From positions 185,508,071 to 185,572,070 of the forward strand of contig NC_084462.1 of assembly GCF_027409185.1 (NCBI RefSeq): a stretch of DNA of 64,000 nt. Direction: 5' to 3'. A program made the position numbers and the translations under genes. The notes beneath the pieces were generated by a model, which had not been told where the DNA came from, searched no databases, and saw only the letters and a program-made list of their open reading frames with translations. Of the stretch, positions 48,281 through 59,780 are shown piece after piece (the first letter of the stretch is position 1; each line of letters begins with the position of its first letter). The DNA comes from Cynocephalus volans. Taxonomy: Eukaryota; Chordata; Mammalia; Dermoptera; Cynocephalidae.

Positions 48281-50190
48281 TAAAAATTAGATGAGAAAAT
48301 TCTAATGAGGACAATTTTCTGGCTCTCATGGGTGAATGTGACATGAAGCAATCAACTTATTACCAAGAGGATTAGTGTTTGTCCCATGATGATGGATGGT
48401 GTCGTGTTTGTCACCGTCATCTCAGGCACTCAGTGTGAGGAGCGAGGCCAGTCGTGGAGGGAGCGTCCCCAAACTTCATCTTGTATTCTCAGGAAAGCGT
48501 GATATATACAGAAAAGGCACAAAGGTTGGTACAGAAATATCGATAGTTATATAAAGATCAATGACCTCATTCCCTGGACCCACTGCCTTAGCAGAACCTG
48601 TTTTCCTCTCATGAGGTACTGATACTCTCACATGTCAATGCATTTGGTTGGACTTTAACATTATAATTGCCCTGAAAAGTTGTGTCATAGATTGTTAGAA
48701 AATTCCCTGAGAAATTACAACATTAATTTTCAGGAAGATGTGGAAAAATATCAGGATGTGATGGAGTTGCCAAGTATAAATGCCAGAAAATAACTAACTG
48801 AAGAGATTATTTCAAGAAGATGAGTGCCCAGGGAGGACCAAAGCTACAAAGGCTTCCAAAGTGTCGAGTAGACGGAGACCAAAGAAGAGCCATCAGATTT
48901 GTCATCTCAGAATGTTAATTCTATCAGTGAGAGCACAGAGTGGAATTGCTGGTGTGGACAAAAATTAGAGCAAGTCCAAGACAGAGTGAAACATGTTATA
49001 CCTGAAGACATTCGGGATACTCACACTTTCAGTGTGTGTGTGAGGACCCAGAGGTACAGTCCTCCTAAATGGAGGGTTTTTGTTTTTTAAGACGAATACC
49101 AAACGTGTGTGGTTAATAAAATCACTCAGGATATGGCCACGTATAGGACTGCATAAGTGACAGTGGCACCCAGGGGTCACTGTGGACCACACAGTCCATG
49201 TGATCATTCTGATTTACTCAGAATCTTTTCCACCCACCACAGTTTGGGATGGGGAAGCTCAAGTTTAAGGTCAGTGTTTTACTCTATGAAGAAAAGAAGA
49301 AAACGAGGACACAGATGTTGAAAAAACCTTCCAAAATTCACAATGTCCTGTTCATGACAAATTTGGTATTAGGACCTAGATTTAATATTTGCACTTTTTT
49401 GTGTTTAGCAATATGCCTGTGCAATAAAGTTAATTGGTACTTTTAGAGAGTGCCAGTGAGTGTGTATATACTATCGGAAAGGCATTATTTTAAAACAGTA
49501 TTAAAAATTACACTCACTTTAAAAAGTCACCTTTTAATATATGTGCTACAATATCATCTATTCAATGAAAGAAGACAATAATGTATCTACTTTTCTGCAA
49601 AAACAGTTTTTTGATTCAATAGGATTATCTGACATTTTCCAGAAGGGTTTGTTTTGTCAAATGAATATAAAACTTTAACTGGCTCATGTAGAAATTGGAA
49701 ATCTTGGCTGTTCTACATAATGGTTGGGTGGGGCCTGCCTGGCATAGAGCAGAGTCTCAAACTCATATTATTATTTTTATAGAGGAGCATAGTGCAGTGC
49801 AGATGTAATAATGATTTATTGCCTCATGTCTGATAGTCTTTGTTCATGTTGTTATAATTTAAAATAAAATAATCACAACTTCTGTTCTGTGAAATGAATC
49901 TACTCAAAACAGTCTTTGAGACACTGCTTCTTTGTGTTTCACTTCCCCTGCCATATGTGAAGAAAAGTTAAGAAAATCTAAAAGAAAAGATGTATGCTTG
50001 GTTAAAATACACATTTTCTGCCCTTTGTCCAACTTCTTAAATAGAATGCTTAGATCCTTTGCATTTAGTATATTTTCTTTGTTTTAATAAAAGCTTTTCA
50101 GAGTTTTAGATTAGTCTTGTAGCCCTTCCTCAGCTCTGTTCCATAACACTGGAACTCACAGATATTTGATTTCATATATGTGCTCTGCTC
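48280..50190. repeat. Diverged flank duplication, matches 59780-60990
   Basis: Shares order and wording with 59780-60990, for example 'accgtcatctcaggcactca' with 'accacaggcactcagggg', and 'cagtgttttactctatgaag' with 'cagggttttactctgtgagg'. This is the distal 3' flank of VH3 blocks and marks the left end of cassette 2. Confidence 0.6.
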
Positions 50191-51191
50191 ACTGGAGACA
50201 AACTTTATATTGAGGGTGACCTGGACAACCAACACATCACTGTGCAAACACAGCATCTCAGAGATTTGCCTACCAGTGTGTCCTGCAGGTGGTGGAGCCA
50301 TCTGTACATTATATGGCATAAGGTACGTGAGTTGTTCTAGGTGTTGTGGGGTCATTAGCCACCTGTGCCTCCAACTTGATGCAGGATTGACCTGCACTAG
50401 TGCCTGAATTACATGGTTCTGCATGTGAGAGACACATGGGCTCAGCAGCACAGTGAGGAAGCTGCAGGTGATCCACTTCAGGTGACCTGTCCAGGGTGTC
50501 CATGAATGGAATGACACAAACGATGCACATTAGGAGACAATGTGGGGTTGGATGTTTGAAGATCAAATCTATTCGAGACCCTGAGGGGAAGAGGTAGTCT
50601 GTCGGAGTGAAGGTGTCCATGAAGGGACAAAAGCTTCTTCTCTGAGGCCAAAGAGTGTGAGCTTGGGACACAGAGCGACTGGACTATGCAGCTGTTTTTC
50701 TATGAGTGAAATTAGCTCCACAAAAGAAATGAGGAGAATCTTCAGGATGGTCTGTTTCTAGAGAATGAAACAAGAGTTACAGGAATTCAGGAAGGAAATG
50801 ACCCTAGTGAAACTTTTTTTTAAAATAGTTAATGTATATATATGTTTATATATTATTGGTTATGAATATTCATGAGATACAGAGCTGATTGTCATCCCTA
50901 GTGCCCAAGACGTGAAGTGCAGATTCGTGCTGGCAGCATGTGCATTGCCACATCTCATCTGCAAAATGACCACATCAGATGCACCTTCATTACCCCGTGA
51001 GGGTGTGAGGAATTAAAGACACAAGTAACAAGACATAAAACGTCTCAGGGGACAGCTGAGAACGTGGAGAGTGGATGATTCCGTTGAACCCAACAGGAAG
51101 CACAGGCCCCTCTGCACCTGCCCAAGGGAATCAGCCTTGAACTTGGTGGGTCCTGAGCGCCCCCTGGTGGTCCCGTGTGTCCCTGTAGGGA

Positions 51192-51230
51192 GGTTCTTGT
51201 CTGGGCTCCCACTGACGTCCCCTCACTGTG
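51192..51230 (-). promoter_or_regulatory. V(D)J recombination signal, 23-bp spacer
   Basis: Heptamer CACAGTG (51224-51230), 23-bp spacer, nonamer ACAAGAACC (51192-51200). Same sequence as that of the paralogue at 32855-32893. Confidence 0.95.
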
Positions 51231-51726
51231 TCTCTCGCACAGTAATACGTGGCCGTGTCCTCAGTTCTCGCATTTTTCCACAACCCAGAAAATACACACA
51301 CCCGAACTACTTCAGTTTGCAGATACAGTGTGTTCTTGGCGTTTTCCCTGGAGATGGTGAATCGGCCCTTCACGGAGTCTGCGTAGTATGTGCTACCACC
51401 ACTCTCGCTAATGGCTGAGACCCACTCCAGTCCCTTCCCTGGAGCCTGGCGGACCCAGTGCATGCTGTAGTGTCTAAAGGTGAATCCAGAGGCGACACAG
51501 GTGAGTCTCAGAGACCCCCCAGGCTTCACCAAGCCTCCCCCGGACTCCACCAGCTGCACCTCACACTGGACACCTGCAAACACAGAGACACCCTGGTCAA
51601 AAAACTCTCACACGAATCCACTATTTCTCCCACCCATAACCACACACATTCTCAATGTCTCTATTTCGCCTTAATATGACCTTTTAATACAGCAAGAAGG
51701 AAAACGCAGCTGAGTCCAAACTCCAT
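51231..51726 (-). CDS. IGHV: IGHV gene, clan III (VH3-like), with 12-codon framework 3 insertion
   Basis: Leader 51681-51726 ([15 protein letters not shown]), 107-bp intron, V exon 51231-51573 (343 bp, 36 bp longer than its paralogue). The frame is open from [14 protein letters not shown] through TYYCAR. CDR1 is GFTFRHYS and CDR2 ISESGGST. After LYLQTE it carries 12 extra residues, [12 protein letters not shown] (51275-51310), before [12 protein letters not shown]. The extra piece includes an unpaired cysteine and lies at the end of the E strand, next to the turn that leads to the F strand and CDR3. Promoter, splice sites and recombination signal are intact, with the same weak GTCATA donor as the paralogue. 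It could be rearranged, but whether the product folds or pairs with light chain is unknown; it may be a pseudogene at the protein level. Confidence 0.8.
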
Positions 51727-51850
51727 GGTGACTCGTCGGTGTTCAGTCCTGATTACCGAGTTGGAGCACCTGGGGATCTGGGGCTGGGGCTCGTCTCCCA
51801 GAGCTGCAGGGTCAGGGCTGGGCTGCTTTACATCAGCAGGGGGAGGCCCT

Positions 51851-51858
51851 ATTTGCAT
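51851..51858 (-). promoter_or_regulatory. Ig octamer ATGCAAAT
   Basis: Exact octamer about 125 bp upstream of the leader of the insertion-bearing VH3 gene. Confidence 0.9.
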
Positions 51859-52449
51859 GTCCTCCTGCTACATAGCAGGCTCTGTGGTGGGAGCCTATGA
51901 AGAGGGCAGAGTCCAGAGCAGATGTGAGGGCTCCAGGGGAGTTTGGTGGCAATAACTATATTTGAGACAATGTTTTTTTATTATATGACTGTATCTTTTA
52001 CACACACCTATAATCCAACTTACGTTATTTTTGCACAGAAACAAAGTATTTGAGTCACTTATGAATGGTAATTCTTTATATAGAATTACAGGTATAAACA
52101 AAACCTTCAAAAAATTATACACTGTATCCAGGAGTTCATGTACGGTCAGAGGGAGCCTCAGTGTCTGGGTCTGTGCTCCACACCACGGATCCAACCCCAG
52201 GACAGAGCTGGGCCTTCCTAGTGACATTTGCCTAGTTAGTTTCTCCTTCCTGTAATAACACTTTGTGATTTTCCTGTGTTCTTTCTTTTATTCGCATCAT
52301 ACTTAGAGAACCAGAGTTCATGCAGATGCAATTTAAAGGATCTCTGAAATTATATGTTTCAGTATTTCTCTATCTCTCTTTCTGTATTGACACCTGGTTT
52401 TATTTGTAACCATCATAAGGAGCTATAATAGACAGAACACACTGCACAT

Positions 52450-52880
52450 TTTTAAAGTGTGCACTTGATGAATGCTGACATACATGTGCACCTGCACAGT
52501 CACCACCACAATGGAAATAGTGTACAAGTATTTCATCCTGAAGCATTTCCTGTTGTTCTTCTGATTTCTTCGTCCCACTGCTTACTTCCTCTCACCCTAT
52601 GTCCAGGCAACTCGTGAACTTCTTTATGTTACTTCACAGTATTTTTTTCTCATCTAGAATTTAAGTCAATGGAATATGCAGTCGCTGCATTTAATTCCTT
52701 GTTATACTTCCTCGCGATCTTGGTCCGAGATGCAATCTTTTTCTTGTGTGAATCAGACACTCATGGCTTTTACTACGGAATAGTATTCCAATGTGTGAAA
52801 ATGCTTCCTTTTCTTAGTTTACCTGTTGAGGGGAATTTGTATCATGCTCAGATTTTGGATATTATAAAGTAAGCTGCTCT
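52450..52880 (-). mobile_element. Old L1-type 3' fragment, antisense (duplicate of 34080-34490)
   Basis: Same insertion as in VH3 block 1, carried along by the duplication. Confidence 0.5.
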
Positions 52881-53559
52881 TAGATTACAAATGTAGACAC
52901 TGAGTAAAACTGCTTTTTCTTATTCTTTCAACAAACACAACAATAATAGCAAGTGCATTGGATAAGTGGCAGATTAGCACATTTTCTTAAACAAATCAAA
53001 GAGCAAAGTTAACAAGACAAACAGCAAACCTGAAATCTGGAGAGAGTAGTTTTCAGGGAAAACAGGACCAAACCTTAGCTCACCTGGGTCGGAGATCACT
53101 AGATGGCAAACACACTAGAATAAAGATGAAACTAGATACATTTCATGAATTTCCAAATGTCCAGTGTGCTAAAGCATCACAGTGTGAATCTGCCAGGATG
53201 CACATATCTGCAGGGTCCTACCTTCTTTCTGGCTACTCCAGGGTTGGGGAGAATCACTCAGCTCCGGCCTCCTGGGTTGGTGCTCAAGGGGGAGAGGAGC
53301 AGCCCCCTGCCTAGTGCTCCAGCACCTACTCCAGATCCTCCACACAACAAGTTATCAATGTGCACGGGAGGCAGCAAAGCCAATATTTACGCTTTACATT
53401 TTGAGAAACTGCTGAACAGTTCTTCAAAGTGGATATACAATTTTATGTTCTCACCAGCATTTTATGAACAAACCAATTGCTCCAAATCTTCATCAATATC
53501 TCTTATTATTACTCACTTTTATCATATTCATACAACATGGCACAAAACAGAAACTTATA

Positions 53560-54540
53560 ACATAAAAGAACCTGAATACTGAACACTGCATGTGATTAAT
53601 TCCACTTATAAAAGTTATCTTGGATAGGCATACATGGAGACAGAAATTAAGTTAGTGGTCACCTGGACCGGCATAAGCAGGGGGAAGGGAGGACTGGAAA
53701 GTGACCCTGAAGAGACTTGTTCATTTTGGGATATTCAAAGAATCTAAAATTAAATTCTGTTGGTGGTTGCACAAATACTGTTAATTATTTTGTGAGTAAC
53801 ATATACTGAAGTCTTCTAAACTGTACACTTTTATAGGTAGATATTATCATAAGTAAAATATATTTCAATAAGTTGTAAAAAATCTATCCACAATTTTCAT
53901 ATATTAATACAGTTATACAATTGTATATAGTTTATAACCCCCATGAAACACAGTTTTGTGAAATAAACAGCAAACATATTGGGATGTCAGTAATTTAAAT
54001 ATATGAGGGCATGAGAAACTGCGTGGTATTTTGATATAGTCCCATTCATTTATTTTCTCATTTGTTGTTTGTTATTTCAGGCTCATGTCCATAGAGTCTG
54101 TGCACACACCTAGTTCCTGAATTGTTTCACGTATATTTTGCCTTAGTAATTTTTCAGTTTCAGGTCTTATACTTGTCTTTAATTTACTTTGAGTTGACTT
54201 TAGTATATGGTGTGAGGTACATACCTAGTTTCATTGTTCTGCATATGGACATCCAGTTTTCCCTACATCACTTGTTGAAGAGGAAGTCTTGTCCCCAGTG
54301 TAGATTTTTGTTGCCTTTGTCCAATCTCAAATGGCTGTCAGACTGAGGGGTGATTTCTGTATTCTCAATTCTGTTCCACTGGCCTGAGTGTCTATAGTCA
54401 GTAACAATAGTTTCTATAGTCAGTAATAATATATTTCAAAATAGCAAGGAGAGTAAATTTCAAATGTCTTCCCACATAAATAATAAGTTGATGTGATGGA
54501 TATATTGACCAGCTTGACCTTGTAAATCTACACAACTATT
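53560..54540. mobile_element. L1 fragments duplicated from 35160-36115
   Basis: Old sense L1 3' end (53560-53880), antisense ORF2 (54060-54370) and sense 3' text (54425-54540), in the same order and orientation as in copy 1. Confidence 0.6.
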
Positions 54541-54618
54541 CCAGTTCTTGAGAAAGGCAAATTGCAACTGAAGCCAAAATGTCTCATTAGTTTAGTTCTA
54601 CTATGTTTCCATTTGTAT

Positions 54619-55680
54619 TGTCAGGGCAGTGGTGGTGGTGGCAGCACCTTGTGGAGTGTCCTGGGGGCAATGACAGCAACAGCTTGCAGCAACACCCTCC
54701 AGCTGCATTAGAGGCTGCCCCATGGCCCCCTGGGCTTCCAAGGGTTGTGGGGGCACCATGGGTCACAGCCACTCATCTTTTCTACTTAAGTCCATAACCC
54801 AGGACACCCGGGCACACACGCACATTTACATCAAATGCTCGGCAAGACCGAGCTGACAGACCCCCTCGTTCTTACACAGGGCCATATATAGAGGACAGAT
54901 GTATGGTATGATAAGACTAAATATGAGCAAAAAATTCAAAGTTCTGTTTATGAAAATATCTGTTAGATCTGGGCTTTTAAGTTATTCAAAAATTTTTAAA
55001 TAAAAAAATTGTTTTATACAAATAGTTAGATCATATTATAAAAAAGATGTGCTTTTTAAATAATTGTTGCTTTTAGGTGATTAAGATAAAAATTTAAAAT
55101 CAAAATAGGTGATGGATATATAAAAATCATATGTTGTAAGGGTTGAATGTTCTACGTAAAAACTGCCGTTGCTGCCAACCGTGAGGCCTCCGGCCACTGC
55201 ACTGACCTCGGTTAGAAGCTCTTGTTGCTGGTTTAGTTTGTTTCCCTTTAAAGAATGACAGGGACTTTATCGGGAGATTGTGACCTGTGACTGATTGAGA
55301 ACAATCGGTTGAGATGATTCATTACCTTTTTCAATTTGAAGAATAATATGTACTTTCCCAAAGATTATGATTTATAAATAATGACATGTAGTTCCTTAAA
55401 ATCTTATGATTTGCTATGATCGAAAGAAAATGATTTCAGTATTGTTCTGATCAGTTTTATGTTCACAGTTTAATATTAACCTAATGAAAAATGTTTGCTT
55501 TGTGTAATCGGAGGACTGATATAATATAAATAAAGGACAGCGGCTTTCGTGTGTCGTCGCTAATGCACTAGACATCACTGTCCATCGTCTTTTTCTTCTT
55601 TGTTTTTCTTTCACCGACTCCACACGTCCTTCTCAGGCTCCAAGAACCAGCTGGAGCTGGACTCCGGCAGGCCCTGACCA
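54619..55680 (-). mobile_element. Solo LTR (copy in cassette 2), interrupted
   Basis: Starts tgtcagggc (54619) and ends gccctgacca (55671-55680) like the LTR at 36193-36697, but lacks about 220 bp of the low-coordinate half. It holds an extra piece of about 820 bp, at about 54850-55670. Confidence 0.65.
54850..55670 (+). mobile_element. Insertion in the solo LTR, LTR-like, family unknown
   Basis: Absent from the duplicate at 36193-36697, so it is a separate event. It has an AT-rich body, a TATA-like/AATAAA element at 55521-55534 and a GC-richer end that terminates in CCGGCA, loosely like the U3-R-U5 order of an LTR on the plus strand. I cannot define matching termini or a target-site duplication. 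It could be a solo LTR or a 3' fragment of another retroelement. Confidence 0.4.
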
Positions 55681-57574
55681 TTTTCCTATATTTTCCCAAC
55701 AGATCCAATTATTCCACATCATGTATTGATCAAAACATCATTGTGTTCCCCATAAATGAACACAATTATGATTTGTCACATAAGATGATATTCATAAAAA
55801 GTGAAGGAGATACAGCCTCTCTCAGACCACACAGTGGTAAAGGATCAAGGCGTCCCTCAGAAATCCCGAATGAGCTGAGGACAGCGGCCAGCACAGCTTC
55901 TATTCAACATCTTCAATGTGACAAGTGGAAGAAAACAAGCAGCAACCAGAAGGAAACACCAACACAGCCCTTTCCTCCAGGTGTGACACGAGGAGTTCTG
56001 CGTTCAGGTCTCACACGTAAGAAGCTTGGGTGTCATCACTCTCATCCAGACAACAAGAAAAACATGGAACAAAATGGAAATTGGTGACAATTCTTATATC
56101 TGTAAAAGAAGTGAAGCCACAGCGTGAACTGCTGTCCCCAAAACTGAGGATGCAGCCAGGAAGACACAGAGGGTCATAACCTGTCCGATTAGAAACTCAT
56201 GAGCAGAAACCTCCGTGGGACCCAGGACTGGGGGAGAAAAACCAGAGCTGCAGCTGAAGAATTGCTGAAGACTCAGAGCTGGGAAGTCTGAGAGTTGGGT
56301 GCAGCCCAGTGCAATGGTCTCAGGGATCCCCAAACTTTAAACTCTACCTCAGGGGCCCAACCGTGTTCTCCAAGAAAATATCAGAGAAGAATCCTGATGT
56401 TCACAGCAGAGAAAGGGAGGAAGGAGCTATTCTGAAATACCTCAGAGCATGACCTTCTCTATAAGACGCCTTGACCTTAGGAGAAGCGAGTTTAGCTGAT
56501 CCTAATGGACTGCAGATTCATCAGAGCATCATTGACCTGAGAGAAGAAAAAAAATGAATCCCCTCCCCCTCCCACAAGAGACTTGCAGTGTCCCCTAAAG
56601 GAGGGTAAAGGGAGAAGCACTTGGGAAGGTCCCACCCAGGACACAGCTCACTACAGGACAGAACTCATCCTAGGACTGTGCACTGCTTCCCTACCCCACA
56701 CCTTACCCACATCCACAGGGCTTCTGTATCATGACAGAGAAAAACTAAAGCACCACATGCACCTTAGACACTATTTAAGAAGTGTCCATGAAAATGTGGT
56801 CCACAGAGGAGACAAAAACAAGGAAGTCAGGGGACATTTTATAGAGTCTGTTGCTCATCTTGTCATCTTATCATGTCTTGTCTTTGAGAGACCCAGCCAA
56901 AAATTCAGCCCAGCAGGGCTCTGCTGGGTTTATATCTGTGCGCTTGTCACCCTGCATCCTCCACATGGAAACATAAGAGCTGTGTGTGGCCCTCAGGCAT
57001 CTGCTTCTCCATCAAGTACACTGAGGAATGGACAGCGAGTGGGACAAATTCTCAACATCAATGTCCACAGTGTGGATGAGGACCCAGAGGCTAAACTGCC
57101 TCACTGAGGATAGAGACGCCATGGGCAGGGGTCCTGTAGGATGATAATAACCACGTGGGTGTAGCTGCACTTTGTATACGGAAAAATGCTGATTTAGGGA
57201 CAGGGTGCTCCAGGACTGATCAAAAGTTTCACGAAAATAATACTAGATCATAATGATTTGTGTGTCAGGAAAAAAAACAGGTCATGAAAAAACCTGAAAA
57301 AGAAAAGTCCCCAGTGTAAAGAACCTTCTTATCTGCACATGAGGAAAGTTAGTTCCCTCTGTGTTGCCTGCAGTGAGAATGTGAGAAATTAGAGTCACAA
57401 AGAACAAAGCAGGACATGACCCTGAGGGACATCTGAGAGTCAGCAGAGCAGAGGAAACCTCAGATCCCAAGAGGAACCCCCCATGCCCTCTCTGCACCTG
57501 CTCCATGGGGCACAGGAGCTGGGTGGGCCTTGAGCGCCCCCTGCAGCCCAGACCCCTCCTGTGTCCTGCAGGGA

Positions 57575-57613
57575 GGTTTGTGTCTGGGCTCACGCTGACT
57601 TCCTGTCACTGTG
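57575..57613 (-). promoter_or_regulatory. V(D)J recombination signal, 23-bp spacer
   Basis: Heptamer CACAGTG (57607-57613), 23-bp spacer, nonamer ACACAAACC (57575-57583). Intact. Confidence 0.95.
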
Positions 57614-58053
57614 TCTCTCGCACAGTAATACACGCCAGTGTCCTCGTCGGTCACAGAGCTCAGCTGCAGGGAGAACTGGTTAGTGGACGTGTCTCTGGTG
57701 ATGGAGATGCGGCTCCTGAGGGATGAGCTATAAGCTGTACCACCACTATAACTGATGCGTCCCATCCACTCAAGCCCCTTCTCTGAGAGCTGGTGGATCC
57801 AGCTCCAACCATAATCACTGGTTGTGATGGAGTCACCAGAGACAGTGCAGGTGAGGGAGAGGGTCTGCGAGGGCTTCACCAGTCCTGAGCCCGACTCCTG
57901 CAGCTGCACCTCAGACAGGACACCTGGAGACAAGGAGAATCAGAAGCTCTCAGTCACTTTCAGTCACCAACTTCCCAGAACCCATGCGTGACATCTGCGA
58001 CACTCACCTTGTGGAGCTGTCACCAGGCAAAGGAGAAGACCCCACAGTCTCAT
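57614..58053 (-). CDS. IGHV: IGHV gene, clan II (VH4-like), apparently functional
   Basis: Leader 58008-58053 (46 bp, [15 protein letters not shown]), 84-bp intron with GTGAG donor, V exon 57614-57923 (310 bp). The join gives GVLS then mature [20 protein letters not shown]. Both cysteines (LTCTVS, VYYCAR) and the FR2 tryptophan (WSWIHQ) are present and no stop occurs. CDR1 is [10 protein letters not shown] and CDR2 ISYSGGT. FR2 is unusual: [11 protein letters not shown] where IRQPPGKGLEW is usual, with Arg to His and Pro to Leu in a region that packs against the light chain. Octamer and recombination signal are intact. Closest relative in the window is the gene at 18771-19211. Confidence 0.92.
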
Positions 58054-58165
58054 CTTCTATTAGATCTCAACTCTGCCTTCCGCACAGACCTGAGCCCTGT
58101 TTGAGGAGAGACCTGTGAGCTTCCACCACCCATGAGTCTACATTTACGCTGGAGCATGAAGGAAT

Positions 58166-58173
58166 ATTTGCAT
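58166..58173 (-). promoter_or_regulatory. Ig octamer ATGCAAAT
   Basis: Exact octamer about 113 bp upstream of the VH4 leader start. Confidence 0.9.
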
Positions 58174-58969
58174 GTGGGAGAGCTCAGTCCTTATAAGTGC
58201 TGAGGAACTGAGGTGGGAACCATTGTATTTTTTGAAATGCCCGTACGTTTCTTTTTTCTTGAAATTATCTGACATGTATTTATAATATGGGAGGGAACTT
58301 GGTGAGCTTCAAACATGCCAAAATGTGGCCCCAGCTTTCTGAGCCCAGATCTACCTCCTTCAACCCGTGTGTTCTGTGCTGACTGGGACCCAGCCCAACT
58401 CTCCCACATAAACTCAGGCTCTGGGTCTTGCTTCTGCAGTTCTGATCCCGGCACGACCCCTGGTTCTTTCCCTGGACCCTCTCCTGTGATGTGGTTCTCA
58501 TCACACCTCAGAGCTTGTTGTTATATTGTTATTGTTCCATGAGTTCCAGGCCTGCCTTGTGTTTTCCATCCTGCCATACAAGACACAGCACATCAGGACC
58601 CTCAGAGACTCTGCAGAAAACGGTGCCCTGAGCGTTACTGAGGACACTGATTCTCAATATCTAGGAAAGATAAAAATCCTAAGTGCCTCCATTCCATGGT
58701 CATTCCTGTCCATCTAAAGTGTACAAAGTTTCATCTTCAATTAACTTCTCACCCACATTTTATAGACTTTATTCCTTCATTTAATTTACCAATCTTATCA
58801 GATATCAAAAAATAAAATCGATTACAATGGTTAACATGAAAGCAGTAATAACATCCCTATTACTAAACTTTTAAAAGCACACTTTCCCTTGATGTGCACC
58901 TGTCTGTGGGCATGAGAGCCAGTCCATGTCTGGGGGCATCACTCTCTGGATGACTGCACACCAGTCTTC

Positions 58970-59270
58970 CCTGCCTCTACTGTACCACCAGACAACTACT
59001 GATATTTCTTTTTTTACTTTACATTATGTTTTATTTTCTGGAAATTTTAAAAGTGGAATAACGTGTTGTGTCCTTTTATCTGCTTTGGTTATTCTACTTG
59101 GGATACATACCTGTAAATTTAACCATCTTGTGTGTATCAAGTATTTATTGGTTGTAATGATGGGCAGTATTCCATTTCATGAATTTAAAACAGTTTATCT
59201 ATTAAGCTGTGGATTAATAGTTGGATATTTTCTAGTTTCTTGGTCCCACAAATACAGCTGCTGCTCAGCA
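58970..59270 (-). mobile_element. Old L1-type fragment, antisense
   Basis: 'gttgtaatgatgggcagtat' then 'tccatttcatgaatttaaaa' is the antisense old L1 phrase with the usual 'agtattccattt' core. Replaces the VH4-block homology from here. Confidence 0.5.
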
Positions 59271-59780
59271 TGGAGAGGTGGGCAGCCGAGTACCTGTGTG
59301 TGTTTCTTATCATAACAACAACATCAAACACAATCTGGAGAAGGTGAGATTTAGGAAACCTTATTCAGTTTTTCCAATAACTGAGTTTATAATACAAGCA
59401 AGGCCCCTGAAATCTGGAGAGAGACTAGAACTTTCAGGGAGAGCAAGGTCAGCACATCAGCTGATCTGGGGCGGAGGCTGCTGGACGACACATCAACTAG
59501 CACCAGATGAAGCTAGAAACATGCGCGGGGTCTGTTGCAGCTGAGTGTGGTGAGCGACTTACAGTGTGAAATGCTCAGGAGCCACAGTCCCGACAGGAAA
59601 CTTGTCCTGAATCCCTTTCATCTAAGGTGGGGGCAGCCACAAAAAAACTCCATTTCCCCAAGGTTTAGGCAGAAGCACTGTGGAAACAGAGCAAACCCAC
59701 ATTAGGAGATGAAAAAGGTATGCTTAGGACAAATTGCTGCTTGTCAAGAGTGGATTTTGGCAGCAGTGATCAGCTCACCC
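59270..59780. other. Intergenic, unclassified
   Basis: No gene or clear repeat seen; some text recalls 34640-34760 (a 'tggagagagactagaacttt' stretch and 'gctgatctggggcggag'), suggesting an old VH3-block 5' flank. Confidence 0.35.

Larger units (their letters stand above)
50200..54615. repeat. Segmental duplication: VH3 block, copy 2
   Basis: Partner of 32000-36190. The two copies are close enough to line up by eye over most of 33200-34000 and 51570-52390. Confidence 0.9.
55680..58960. repeat. Segmental duplication: VH4 block 3
   Basis: Partner of 36700-39960 and 16300-19800. Right-hand homology with block 2 stops near 58965 where unrelated text begins ('cacaccagtcttccctgcct'). Confidence 0.85.
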
